Shown: in pieces, positions 25,320 through 33,868 of the stretch
Layout: the number at the start of each line of letters is the position of its first letter
Position numbering within the stretch: the first letter of the stretch is position 1
NCBI RefSeq assembly: GCF_004014805.1
Contig: NZ_ATDN01000023.1
Location: forward strand, 1-64,000
Length of the DNA stretch: 64,000 bases
Direction: 5' to 3'
Source: Mycolicibacterium elephantis DSM 44368
GTDB taxonomy: Bacteria; Actinomycetota; Actinomycetes; Mycobacteriales; Mycobacteriaceae
Notes under the pieces: generated by a model
Database searches by the model: none
The model's input: only the letters and a program-made list of their open reading frames with translations
Told to the model about the DNA's origin: nothing
Position numbers and translations under genes: made by a program

Positions 25320-26399
25320 ATGACCCCGGTCCCAGAGACCCAGCCGACTCGGTTCCGGACGGGTGACAACCCGTTCGCGGTGGACGGCGCCGACGACCTG
25401 CTGCACGTTCCCCCCGCCGACCAGCCGGGGTGGAGCGAGACCATGTACTTCCACGTCTGGTCGGCCGAGGAGAACGTCGGCGTCTTTGTTCACGCCGGCC
25501 GCTGGCCCGATGACCTCGACCTGTGGTGGGCGCAGACGATCGCCATGCTGCCCGACGGCAGGTTGCTGGTCGACCGGTCGTGGGGGCGGGCGAGCGACGA
25601 CCGCGGCCCGGCGACCGGGAACCTGCAGGTGACCTGTGTAGAACCGTTGCGGCGCTGGCGGTTACGGTTCGACGGTGCAGGTGAGATCACCGATCTGCAC
25701 GCCATGTCCGCCGCCCCGGCCGGTGCCGGGCCTGCGCAGGCGTTCGCGTTCGACATCGAGCTGACGGCCGCCGCGCCGGTGTGGGACATGGCCCGTGCGC
25801 TCGGTGCCCCCGAACCGCGGATCGGCGAGCTGTCCTGGGCGTCGTTTCACCACACCCAGGGCTTCCACGCCGACGGCGAACTGCGCACCGGCGGCTCCCG
25901 ATACGGTCTGCACGGGGTGGCGCACCGCGATCATTCCAGTGGAATTCGCGATGTCAGCCGTCTGGGCGGTCTCAACTTCTTCGTCTTGGTGTTTCCCGAA
26001 TCCGCCCGGGTGGCGAACGGTTTGGTGAATTGGCGGGTTGACGGAACCGTCGACCACCGAGTCTTCAGCGTGCACGAACACGGGGTATCCGAGACGGGAT
26101 TCGATCTACGGGTGACCGGGCTGGAGTCGTTCCAGATCCATCAGCCACGTCAGATGTCGATCACGATGGCCCGGAAGACAGGGCCCTATCGGCTGCGTGC
26201 CGAGTGGCTGCACGGCTACACGATGACCTTCTTGGCGCCCAACGAAGCCATCATTGGCGCAGACCTTGTCAGTCAACCGGATCCGCTGATCATCACGCAG
26301 AGCACGGTGCGCGCCGTCGCCCCCGACGGCGCCGTCGGTTACGGCGTGATCGAGCGGGACTACCGGCCGTCGATGTTGCCCTCACCCGAGGAACGGTGA
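25320..26399 (+). CDS. RDRSWG-motif (DUF7064/7065- or AttH-like) protein
   Basis: 359 residues, beta-rich. It has the motif HGVAHRDHSSGIRDVS (a variant of RDRSWG seen in three other proteins of this window) and further His in the C-terminal half. The pattern resembles two-domain lipocalin-like proteins related to CrtC hydroxyneurosporene synthase and AttH, which hydrate or bind isoprenoid-like lipids. It lies 58 bp after, and in line with, the AveC-type gene. The ATG at 25320 has AGAAG nine bases upstream; a GTG at 25314 is also in frame. Confidence 0.65.
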   Translation: MTPVPETQPTRFRTGDNPFAVDGADDLLHVPPADQPGWSETMYFHVWSAEENVGVFVHAGRWPDDLDLWWAQTIAMLPDGRLLVDRSWGRASDDRGPATGNLQVTCVEPLRRWRLRFDGAGEITDLHAMSAAPAGAGPAQAFAFDIELTAAAPVWDMARALGAPEPRIGELSWASFHHTQGFHADGELRTGGSRYGLHGVAHRDHSSGIRDVSRLGGLNFFVLVFPESARVANGLVNWRVDGTVDHRVFSVHEHGVSETGFDLRVTGLESFQIHQPRQMSITMARKTGPYRLRAEWLHGYTMTFLAPNEAIIGADLVSQPDPLIITQSTVRAVAPDGAVGYGVIERDYRPSMLPSPEER

Positions 26400-26412
26400 A
26401 CGGCCGGGCGCA

Positions 26413-28032
26413 CTAACTGGCGTTTTCGGAGGCTCGTGCCCGCTCGAGCACCGTCACCTCGCCCGCGCCGCCGTCGACGCGGATGAGGTCACCGGTTTGC
26501 AGCACGCGGGTGCCGTCGCCGGTCCCGATCACGCAGGGGATGCCCATCTCGCGGGCCACGATCGCGCCGTGCGACGCCGTCGAGCCGATATCGATCACCG
26601 CGCCGGCAGCCAGATGGAATGCCGAGGCCCACGACGGGTCGGTGGTACGGCAGACCAGGATCTCATCGGGCTCCAGGTCGTCCAGGTCGTCGGCTGAGGC
26701 CAGCACCCGGGCGAAGCCCTCAGCGACACCATGGGCCCCCGCCACACCCGACACCGTCACGGCGTCACGGTCGCCCGTCTTCGTCAGGGCCACCGGAACC
26801 GGTGGCCCCACCCACGCGTCGGGGACATCGATCTGTTCGTAGGCCGCGCGCAGCTCTCGGCGCTGCGCCACCAGCTCGCGCGCGTTTGCCAGTGGCGTGC
26901 CGCGGATCTCGTCGATGGTGAGGTAGTAGACGTCGCGTGGGTCGTCGATGACGCCACTCGCCGCCAACTCCGCGCCCCGAGCGGCACAGGCCGCGCGGGC
27001 CGCGTCGAAACCCTTGGCCAGTGCGGCCTTTCCCTCCTCCCGCAACGGAATGTAAGTGGCGGCCAATCGGATCAGCAGCCGTCCAAGGAGCCGCTTCCAT
27101 CTTGGTAGCGCGGTCAACAGGTCGTGTTCGGCCTGCTGGCGGACCTGAGCCCGAGCCATGGCGGTCGCAGCGGGATCCTGGCGTTGCGGGGCGGTTCGGT
27201 ACTTGTCGACCATCCGCTGGACGAGATCGGGGCGTTCGCGCCACGACGGGTTGGACACCTCGATCTCCCCGGCACAGCGAAAGCCGTACTCCGCCAGGAA
27301 CTCCGGCATCGACAGCCGTCCGAGTGCGACGTCGTTAAGTGCCGCCACCAGCGCGGTCTCAACCATCTGGCCATAGCCGGTGGACAACTCGAGGTGCAAT
27401 CCGGGCCGGCCCGCGGACTCGGCGAGACCGCCCAGTGCGTCAAAGACGGCCTGGGCGACGAATGTGCCTGCCACGTGCACGCGCATGGCGTATTCAAGAT
27501 TCTTCAGCGCTTGGCTGATCCGAGTCTCGAACGGCCGGGCCATGCCCCGATCCGAGGTGCTGAACCGCCACCAGGCGTCCAGATCCCGCGACATCCGCCG
27601 GATGCGCCGCGGCAGAGTGACGACAGCCAGCGGCGCCTTGACGGCCACTACGTGATACCGCCGCCGGGAGGAGGTGTCCGGCGCGCCTTCCCGGGACGAG
27701 CCGAAGACCTGCTCCTCGAACGCCGCACCGGATTGACCGGGAATCAGGTCGCTGATGCGGCGGAAGTAGTTGATGCTGGCGGTGTATCGGCCGTAGAACA
27801 CCGACGACGACGATTCCTCCGGCGTCCGGCCCGCGGTCACTTCGCTTCGGCGCAACACGCCGAGGTCGTAGAAGGTGCCATTGACGGCCAAATCGCTGAC
27901 CGGCAGCCACAGAGTGGCGCCCAACGGGCTCATTACACCCTGGTAGTTCTCCCGTGTGTTGATAGTCGACCAGGCATCGTTGGGCCCGGACTCGCAGTGC
28001 ATCGGATTCGGGGCGTGCAGATCGATCGTCAT
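26413..28032 (-). CDS. PEP-utilising (phosphohistidine swivel) acceptor protein, paralogue A
   Basis: 539 residues. The C-terminal 80 residues are a PEP-utilising mobile domain with the phospho-accepting His in GSTASHGAIVAREMGIP (about His488). The central region (about 240-400: RERPDLVQRMVDKY, YIPLREEGKAALAKG, DPRDVYYLTIDEI) matches the substrate-binding part of rifampin phosphotransferase-like enzymes. There is no ATP-grasp domain, so it must receive phosphate from a partner, most likely the PPDK-like protein at 30768-32282. Last gene of the seven-gene minus-strand operon; 10 bp after the luciferase-like gene. Confidence 0.8.
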   Translation of the reverse strand: MTIDLHAPNPMHCESGPNDAWSTINTRENYQGVMSPLGATLWLPVSDLAVNGTFYDLGVLRRSEVTAGRTPEESSSSVFYGRYTASINYFRRISDLIPGQSGAAFEEQVFGSSREGAPDTSSRRRYHVVAVKAPLAVVTLPRRIRRMSRDLDAWWRFSTSDRGMARPFETRISQALKNLEYAMRVHVAGTFVAQAVFDALGGLAESAGRPGLHLELSTGYGQMVETALVAALNDVALGRLSMPEFLAEYGFRCAGEIEVSNPSWRERPDLVQRMVDKYRTAPQRQDPAATAMARAQVRQQAEHDLLTALPRWKRLLGRLLIRLAATYIPLREEGKAALAKGFDAARAACAARGAELAASGVIDDPRDVYYLTIDEIRGTPLANARELVAQRRELRAAYEQIDVPDAWVGPPVPVALTKTGDRDAVTVSGVAGAHGVAEGFARVLASADDLDDLEPDEILVCRTTDPSWASAFHLAAGAVIDIGSTASHGAIVAREMGIPCVIGTGDGTRVLQTGDLIRVDGGAGEVTVLERARASENAS

Positions 28033-28042
28033 GATCGGCTAC

Positions 28043-29143
28043 CTACAGGTTGCTTGTCCAGGCGGCGAGCAGTCCGGCATTTTGTCGCGGAGTGCTTCCG
28101 TACGTTGCGATCTCGTCGACACCGGCGGCGGCGAACTCGCGGAGCTTGGCGGCGCACTGTGCCGCGGTACCCAACGCGCATGACGCGGACATCCACTCGT
28201 CGGGCACCAGGTCGGCGGCTTCCAGCAGTTGGATCCGGTGAAACGCGGTATCGGCGAGCTCATCGCCCCTGGCGCTCAAGGTTTCGGCCAGCGCCGCCCG
28301 CAGCCGTTCAACAGGGGCGAAGTCCCAGCCGTTGACCCTTGCCAGTGCCATGCCGTACTCGGGTGCCTGCAGATAGGTCACCGCACGGGCATGCGCCAGC
28401 GCCCGGGTCTCTTCCTCGCTCAGATCCGGTGCGGTAACGACACATTGGACTATATGCAGCGAGCCCGGATCACGGCCGGCGGTCTGGCACGCTCCGCGTA
28501 GCCGCGTCACCGCGGCGGCGGATGCTTCCGGAGGCATCATGGGCGGCAGGATCACACCGTCGAAGGCTTCGGCCACCGCGGCAGCTGCCTTGGGCATGCC
28601 GAACGTTCCGTACAGCACCTTCGGCGCGGGGCCCTGGTAGGTGTCGCCGAGCTTGATGTTGCGGTACCTGCCCGCCGGGCCGTCGTAGGTCACCGTTTCG
28701 CCGGCCCACAACCGGCGCAGGATCTTGACGTAATCCACGATTGCGTCGAAGCCGGCGGTGCGCAGCCCTTCGTACCGGAGGTAGGCGTGGTCCCCGCGGC
28801 CCAGACCCAGAAGGAACCTCGGACCGAATGCGGCGTGCATCGTTGCGCCCAGTGCAGCCATGTGCAGTACGTGGCGCCGCGCCGGCGACACCAGACCGGT
28901 GCCGAGCCCGACCCGGCTCGTTCGGGCGCCGATTGCGCCGAGGACGACACCTGCTTCCTTGAGGTTCCACCGTTCGGAGAGGTAGACGTTGGCGAAGCCC
29001 AGGCTTTCGGCCTCGACACCATCGTCGATTCCCTTCACGACTGTTCGCGCCGCCGTCTCGGTGGTGACGGTGTCGGGCGGGTTCGACGGTGGATGAGACA
29101 CCACCCGACCGGCGATCAAGTACGCGCCGAGACGTGTTGTCAT
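28043..29143 (-). CDS. Luciferase-like (F420-dependent) oxidoreductase
   Basis: A 366-residue TIM-barrel protein of the LLM class: ESLGFANVYLSERWNLKEAGVVLGAIGARTSRVGLGTG, then ALGATMHAAFGPRFLLGLGRGDHAYLRYEGL. In mycobacteria most such proteins use reduced F420 to reduce or oxidise hydrophobic substrates. The ATG overlaps the stop of the upstream swivel-domain gene (ATGA), so it belongs to the phosphotransferase operon. It probably acts on the same substrate. FMN use cannot be excluded from sequence alone. Confidence 0.85.
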   Translation of the reverse strand: MTTRLGAYLIAGRVVSHPPSNPPDTVTTETAARTVVKGIDDGVEAESLGFANVYLSERWNLKEAGVVLGAIGARTSRVGLGTGLVSPARRHVLHMAALGATMHAAFGPRFLLGLGRGDHAYLRYEGLRTAGFDAIVDYVKILRRLWAGETVTYDGPAGRYRNIKLGDTYQGPAPKVLYGTFGMPKAAAAVAEAFDGVILPPMMPPEASAAAVTRLRGACQTAGRDPGSLHIVQCVVTAPDLSEEETRALAHARAVTYLQAPEYGMALARVNGWDFAPVERLRAALAETLSARGDELADTAFHRIQLLEAADLVPDEWMSASCALGTAAQCAAKLREFAAAGVDEIATYGSTPRQNAGLLAAWTSNL

Positions 29144-30771
29144 GATGTCACTGCGGGCGAGCTGTGCAGGATTTCGACGGTGCCGCGGTCGCCGTCAACC
29201 CTGATCAATTGGCCGTCGGGGATGCGGCGACTGCCCACCTCGGTGCCGCATACGCAGGGGATGCCGATCTCACGCGCGACGATCGGGCCGTGGCTGAGTA
29301 GCCCACCGTGGTCGGTGACCACGGCCCCGGCCACCAGGAACAGCGGCACCCACGCCGGGTCGGTCGTCTCGCACACGAGGATGTCACCCTCGTCGAGCTC
29401 TACCGCGTCGGGATTCCGCACCACCCGGGCCCGTCCCTCGGTGACGCCGCCGCTGGCCGCCACCCCGGTGAGCACCTCACCGGGGCTGAGGGGTGTGCGG
29501 TCCTCGTCGGCGGTCTTGAGTATCGGAGGTTGCCCGGACCACGACTTCGGCAGTCGAATCGCCTGGCGCTGTTGGTATTCCGCGGCCCGCGCCGCGACGA
29601 GGTCCCGCTGATCTGTGTGGATCCCGGCCACGAGCCCCTGATAGCGCAGGTGAAAGATGTCATCGGGGTCGGCGATCAGCCCGCGTTCGGCCAGCAGCGT
29701 GCCCATCCGGCGGGCCGCGGCTCGCGCCACATCGAAGGTCCGCAGATAACCGGCCTTGCCCTGCTCGCGCAGCACCAGATAACGGGTGGCGAGCTTGACG
29801 ACCCCGGCGACGAGGGGCCGCTTCAGCCGTGGCGTCGCGGCCAGCAGATCTTGAAGGGCCTCAGCCCGGGTTGCGGCCTGTGCGGCGCTGCGGTTACGGG
29901 GCGCACGCGGACTGTCGGCGCTGATCGAGAGGTAGTCGTCAAGGCGCGCAAGCACCGGTGCCGGGTCTTCCCGCCAGGTGACTCCGGACAGCTGTCCCTC
30001 GTTGGGGCCGTGATAGCCGTGCCGATCGGTGAACTCCCGCAAGGAGATCTGCTCATGGGCCAGTGCCCACAGGTCGTGGGCCACCTCGTTCTCGTCCGAG
30101 CCGACACCCGACAGCAGCGCCGCCTCCAGACCGGGCCGGTCGGCGGATTTTGCGAGTGCGGCGACCTTCTCGGCGAGAGACGAGCTCACCATCGCCACGC
30201 CCATGTGGATGCTCATGATGTCCTCGAACCTGACCCGCGCGTCCGCAAGCGTTGCCAGGCAGGCGCGTTCATCCATATCGGCGATCTGCGCGAGCTTCTC
30301 CAGCCGCCATCCGCGCAGCTCGGCGGACATGGTGTCGTGCCGTTTCGGCGTCCGGACCAGCCACCGAGGTGCTTTCGTGAGAATAGCGGGGTAGCGGCGG
30401 AAGCTGTTCTCGTTGACTGTCCCCGGGCGGACGAACCCGAACAATTGCTGTTCGACCGCGCTCGCGGTGGTGCCCGGCATGCGGTTAGCGATCTCCCGGA
30501 ACTTGTCGATGTTGCCTGCGCCCCAACCCTCGAACACCGCCCAGAAGCAGTCCTCGGCGCGGGCGGGTACGACCAGCTCTTGCTTCGAGTAGACGCCGAG
30601 GTTGTAAAAAATTCGCCGAAACGCCATCTCCATTGCGGTGAAGACGAAATCGAACCCAAAGGTGGTGAATACGCCGGGGAACGCCTCGGCGACGTTGCCG
30701 GTGGTCCAGGTCTGGTCCGGGCGAGAATCAGTCGTATTGAGGGAGTCGAACATGGCCTCGAGAGTCGTCAC
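29140..30771 (-). CDS. PEP-utilising (phosphohistidine swivel) acceptor protein, paralogue B
   Basis: 543 residues, the same layout as paralogues A and C. The phosphohistidine motif is GGLLSHGPIVAREIGIP (about His494). The mid-region has HGYHGPNEGQLSGVTWREDPAPVL, YLVLREQGKAGYLRTFDVARAAARRMG and DPDDIFHLRYQGLV. It has no ATP-binding domain. Both ends overlap neighbours by 4 nt (ATGA with the PPDK-like gene upstream and with the luciferase-like gene downstream), which indicates tightly coupled translation and probably fixed stoichiometry with the PPDK-like partner. Confidence 0.8.
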   Translation of the reverse strand: MTTLEAMFDSLNTTDSRPDQTWTTGNVAEAFPGVFTTFGFDFVFTAMEMAFRRIFYNLGVYSKQELVVPARAEDCFWAVFEGWGAGNIDKFREIANRMPGTTASAVEQQLFGFVRPGTVNENSFRRYPAILTKAPRWLVRTPKRHDTMSAELRGWRLEKLAQIADMDERACLATLADARVRFEDIMSIHMGVAMVSSSLAEKVAALAKSADRPGLEAALLSGVGSDENEVAHDLWALAHEQISLREFTDRHGYHGPNEGQLSGVTWREDPAPVLARLDDYLSISADSPRAPRNRSAAQAATRAEALQDLLAATPRLKRPLVAGVVKLATRYLVLREQGKAGYLRTFDVARAAARRMGTLLAERGLIADPDDIFHLRYQGLVAGIHTDQRDLVAARAAEYQQRQAIRLPKSWSGQPPILKTADEDRTPLSPGEVLTGVAASGGVTEGRARVVRNPDAVELDEGDILVCETTDPAWVPLFLVAGAVVTDHGGLLSHGPIVAREIGIPCVCGTEVGSRRIPDGQLIRVDGDRGTVEILHSSPAVTS

Positions 30772-32282
30772 CGGGCTCCATCCTGGTCTTGGCGTCGGGT
30801 TACAAGGCTCACGAGATCGACTGCGGGATCGGGCTCACCCAGTTCATCCCGCAGCCAACGCTCCACCAGGTTGAGGTCTTCATCGTTCTTCGGGTCCGGT
30901 GATCGAACCGGCAATTCACCGAGGTGGACGGTGCCCGCGTCGGCGTCCACCGTCACGACCTGACCGGCCAGTGCGGTGACGGTGTCGACACCGCAGCCGA
31001 CGACGCACGGCACGGCCATCTCCCGGCATACCACGGCGGCGTGCGAGGTGGATCCCCCGATCTCGCTCACGACCGCTACCGACGCCGCCATGCCCGCGAC
31101 ATCGTCTGGGTCGGTTGTGGGGCGCGCCAGGACCACCTGATGCCCTTCGTCCGAGAGTTGTTCAGCCTCATCGGCATCGGTGACGACGACACCGGTGGCG
31201 ATACCGGGACATGCCGATTTGCCGGCAGCCACGGGAGGTGACTCGGCGACGGCGCCAGGATCGAGTTGTGGCCGCAGCAGCGCGCGTACGTGGTCGGCGG
31301 TAATTCGGTCGAGCGCCTCGGCGATGCTGATCAGCCCGTTGCGTTGAAACCGTGTCGCGCATCGAAGCGCGGCTCGGGGTGTCCGCTTGGCGGGCCGCGC
31401 TTGCAACAGCCAGAGCGTGCCGCTCTGCACGGTGAACTCGATGTCCTGGACGTCGCGGCCATCGCGTTCGAGGGTTGCGGCGGCGGCCAGTAGCTCACGG
31501 TGCACCGCCGGCATCTGTTCGGCGAGGTCGGCGAGGTGCAGCGCATCCGCCCGGCCGGAGACGACATCCTCACCCTGTCCGCGGGGCAGCCACTCGCCGT
31601 AGGGCTCGGCCGCACCCGTCAGCGGGTTCTGGGTGAAGAGCACTCCGGTGCCCGACTGATCGTCAAGGTTGCCGAATACCATGGCCTGGATGGTGACGGC
31701 CGTTGCGCCCTCATCGGAGATGCCGCGCGACTGCCGATATGTCACAGCGCGTTTCGAGTGCCAGGAGTCCAGCACGGCGCGAATGGCCAAGTCCAGTTGC
31801 GCCCACGGGTCATCGGGCGGTGTTGTGCCGACGACCTTTTCGAACTGCTCGCGAAATCGATGGTGAGTGTCGGCGGCGTAACCAGCGTCTTTGGTCTCCT
31901 CTGCCAGCGCGGCCTCGACGGCCGGAGTCATACCAAGGTTGAGGACGGTGTCCATCATTCCGGGCATCGAGATCGCGGCGCCCGAGCGGACCGAAACCAG
32001 CAGGGGCTTTGTTGCCTGCCTGAAGGCGCGACCGCTGCGCCGCTCGAGTTCCGCCATCGCGGATCTCACCTCGGCGTCGAGCTCGACTGGGAGGTTCCGG
32101 CCCGCGCGGTGGTATTCGCGGCATACATCGGTGGTCAACACGAAGGCCGGGGGGACGGGAATCCCCAGCGACAGCATCCTCTGGATGCTCCAGGCCTTTC
32201 CGCCGATGAGTTCGCGGGGGAGATCTCCGTGCACGTGCAGCGGTTGCACCCGTCGGGTGACGCTGTGGGCCGGTGCGCTCAC
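30768..32282 (-). CDS. Truncated PPDK-like ATP-grasp/phosphohistidine protein (PpdK type)
   Basis: 504 residues. The N-terminal ATP-grasp half has ELIGGKAWSIQRMLSLGIPVPPAF and SMPGMMDTVLNLG, both classic pyruvate phosphate dikinase motifs. The swivel domain has GGSTSHAAVVCREMAVP (about His414). It then stops after about 90 residues and lacks the roughly 350-residue PEP/pyruvate TIM barrel of full PPDK. Mtb PpdK (Rv1127c) is similarly short. It likely charges its His with phosphate from ATP and passes it on to the paralogues A-C. The GTG at 32282 overlaps the previous stop (GTGA). Confidence 0.85.
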   Translation of the reverse strand: MSAPAHSVTRRVQPLHVHGDLPRELIGGKAWSIQRMLSLGIPVPPAFVLTTDVCREYHRAGRNLPVELDAEVRSAMAELERRSGRAFRQATKPLLVSVRSGAAISMPGMMDTVLNLGMTPAVEAALAEETKDAGYAADTHHRFREQFEKVVGTTPPDDPWAQLDLAIRAVLDSWHSKRAVTYRQSRGISDEGATAVTIQAMVFGNLDDQSGTGVLFTQNPLTGAAEPYGEWLPRGQGEDVVSGRADALHLADLAEQMPAVHRELLAAAATLERDGRDVQDIEFTVQSGTLWLLQARPAKRTPRAALRCATRFQRNGLISIAEALDRITADHVRALLRPQLDPGAVAESPPVAAGKSACPGIATGVVVTDADEAEQLSDEGHQVVLARPTTDPDDVAGMAASVAVVSEIGGSTSHAAVVCREMAVPCVVGCGVDTVTALAGQVVTVDADAGTVHLGELPVRSPDPKNDEDLNLVERWLRDELGEPDPAVDLVSLVTRRQDQDGAR

Positions 32283-32923
32283 TCCGCCCTCCCAGCCGCG
32301 GCTTCTTCCGCACGGGAGAGCCCCGCCAGGCCGATGAGGTCCTCGTGCAGTTCGAACCACACGGTGTGATAGCTGTCGGCCAGCGGCTTGGCGAACCACG
32401 AATGGTCACCGGCAGCCACCCGGTCGACTGCGTTGCCGAACCGAGCCGGATAGTGCTCGAGGCGAGGTGCGGCAGCGACTATACGCGCCAAGAGATCCCG
32501 GAATTTCACATCGAGCGTCGCAAGGTCATCGATGATCGCCTGATCGTAGTCGGGGTCGTTGTGGTCGTTCGGGGTGTCCGGGTCCTTGAGCTGCCAGCGA
32601 GTCATCAGGGCCTTCAGCTCGGCATTGAAGGAGCCGAACTCGGCGTATAGCGCTGCAATCTGCTGGCCGTCGATCGTCTGCCGCTCCGCGTCGAGCTGAT
32701 CGGTGAGGTGGTCGCGGCCCTGGGCCGTCACCTTGAGCCGACCGCGAACTTCATCGACGAAACCGGAGGCGATGAACTGCTCGATCAACTCCGTGCACCG
32801 GGGCTGAGGCAGCCCGGTCGAGGCGGGCAGATCGGCGGCGAGTACCAGGCCCTTCAGTTGCAGTGTCCGGAGCAACCGGAGCCGGTCCAGATCCACCTTG
32901 TTATCTGTCGGTGTAGCCATCAT
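32279..32923 (-). CDS. Winged-helix-like helical protein of the phosphotransferase operon
   Basis: 214 residues, starting MMATPTDNKVDLDRLRLLRTLQLKG. The first 75 residues look like a MarR/PadR-type winged helix (LPASTGLPQPRCTELIEQFIASGFVDEVRGRLKVTAQGRDHL). The rest is helical and acidic, with no recognised catalytic motif. It sits between the RDRSWG-motif gene (15 bp) and the PPDK-like gene (4-nt overlap), so it may be an assembly or regulatory subunit, as small third subunits are in phenylphosphate synthase. I do not recognise a characterised family. Confidence 0.7.
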   Translation of the reverse strand: MMATPTDNKVDLDRLRLLRTLQLKGLVLAADLPASTGLPQPRCTELIEQFIASGFVDEVRGRLKVTAQGRDHLTDQLDAERQTIDGQQIAALYAEFGSFNAELKALMTRWQLKDPDTPNDHNDPDYDQAIIDDLATLDVKFRDLLARIVAAAPRLEHYPARFGNAVDRVAAGDHSWFAKPLADSYHTVWFELHEDLIGLAGLSRAEEAAAGRAE

Positions 32924-32938
32924 CGTTCCTGTCTGCTC

Positions 32939-33868
32939 TCAGTGCACGCGGTGGACAACGCCCTGCTCGACGAAGCCGGCGCCGCTGGATTCACCGCAGC
33001 GCAGCGTCATGAAGTCGTCGTAAGTGCCAAAGGCGGGCCCGTCGGTTTCGCGGCCCATCGGGACGAAGAAGCTGGCCTCGCGAGTCGCCATCGTGACGGT
33101 CTTGGTGCGGCCGTCGGCCAACGTCAATGTGCCGGCGAGGAACTGGGCCGCGGCGTTGCGCCGGAAGCGGATGTCGGTGATATGAACGGCGCCGTTGTCA
33201 TCGACCCAGTAGCCGTCCGAACGAAGCGATCCGTCGGCTCCGAGGAACTTCATCGCGGACAGGAACGCTCCGTCGATGACGCCGACCAGGCCCGCATACT
33301 CGATCCACTGCGCGGCCTCGTCGCGGAAACCCCAAGTGCGGTCGCGCATCCCGGTTGCGTCGACCCGATATTCAATTCCGGCGTGTTCGACCGTGCCGCG
33401 CAGCGTACAGGCCTGCTGGAAATGCTGGAGGGGCTTGCCTGGGACGAGCGGTGGGATCAAGTCGTTCAGGCTGAAGTCGGCAGGCGTCCACAGCGGCGCA
33501 TTGCCGAAGAAGACCTTCAGGTCGGGATGATCCACGCGGATCGTTCCATCGAGCTCGAACGACAGAGATTCACTGGAGAAGGAACCGGCGGGCAGGTCCT
33601 CGATGATCTCGACGGCTTCCGCACCGCTCTTGGGGCCGAGTTGGATCGAGAACCGGGCGCGGCGCGCCTCGGCGTCGTTGGGAGAAGTGGAGACGTGGAT
33701 GCTGCCGTAGACACCTCCGGCCACATCCCAGAACGAGAGGTACGCGTTGTCCTTCCAGATCGGATCGTCCGGACCCGCGGCATCGGCATGAATGGAGGTG
33801 GCCAACGGGCCCCAGGCAGCGATGCCGCCCGCGTGCGGCGAGGCTTCGGCGGCAAGGGTTTCGGTCAT
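32939..33868 (-). CDS. RDRSWG-motif (DUF7064/7065- or AttH-like) protein
   Basis: 309 residues, beta-rich. It starts MTETLAAEASPHAGG and carries the motif GMRDRTWGFRDEAAQW, preceded by ACTLRGTVEHAGIEYRVDA. Same family as the proteins at 25320, 51171 and 58179. The CrtC/AttH-like fold suggests hydration, cyclisation or binding of a hydrophobic substrate. The ATG overlaps the stop of paralogue C (ATGA). This puts a lipid-type enzyme inside the phosphotransferase operon. Confidence 0.7.
   Translation of the reverse strand: MTETLAAEASPHAGGIAAWGPLATSIHADAAGPDDPIWKDNAYLSFWDVAGGVYGSIHVSTSPNDAEARRARFSIQLGPKSGAEAVEIIEDLPAGSFSSESLSFELDGTIRVDHPDLKVFFGNAPLWTPADFSLNDLIPPLVPGKPLQHFQQACTLRGTVEHAGIEYRVDATGMRDRTWGFRDEAAQWIEYAGLVGVIDGAFLSAMKFLGADGSLRSDGYWVDDNGAVHITDIRFRRNAAAQFLAGTLTLADGRTKTVTMATREASFFVPMGRETDGPAFGTYDDFMTLRCGESSGAGFVEQGVVHRVH

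Noticed and set aside
24209..25444. 411-codon minus-strand frame opposite the AveC gene
   Set aside because: Antisense with no recognisable motif; the plus-strand AveC protein has membrane helices and a ribosome binding site.
29308..30963. 551-codon plus-strand open frame opposite swivel paralogue B
   Set aside because: Antisense shadow with random-looking composition; the minus-strand gene has clear phosphohistidine motifs and operon overlaps.
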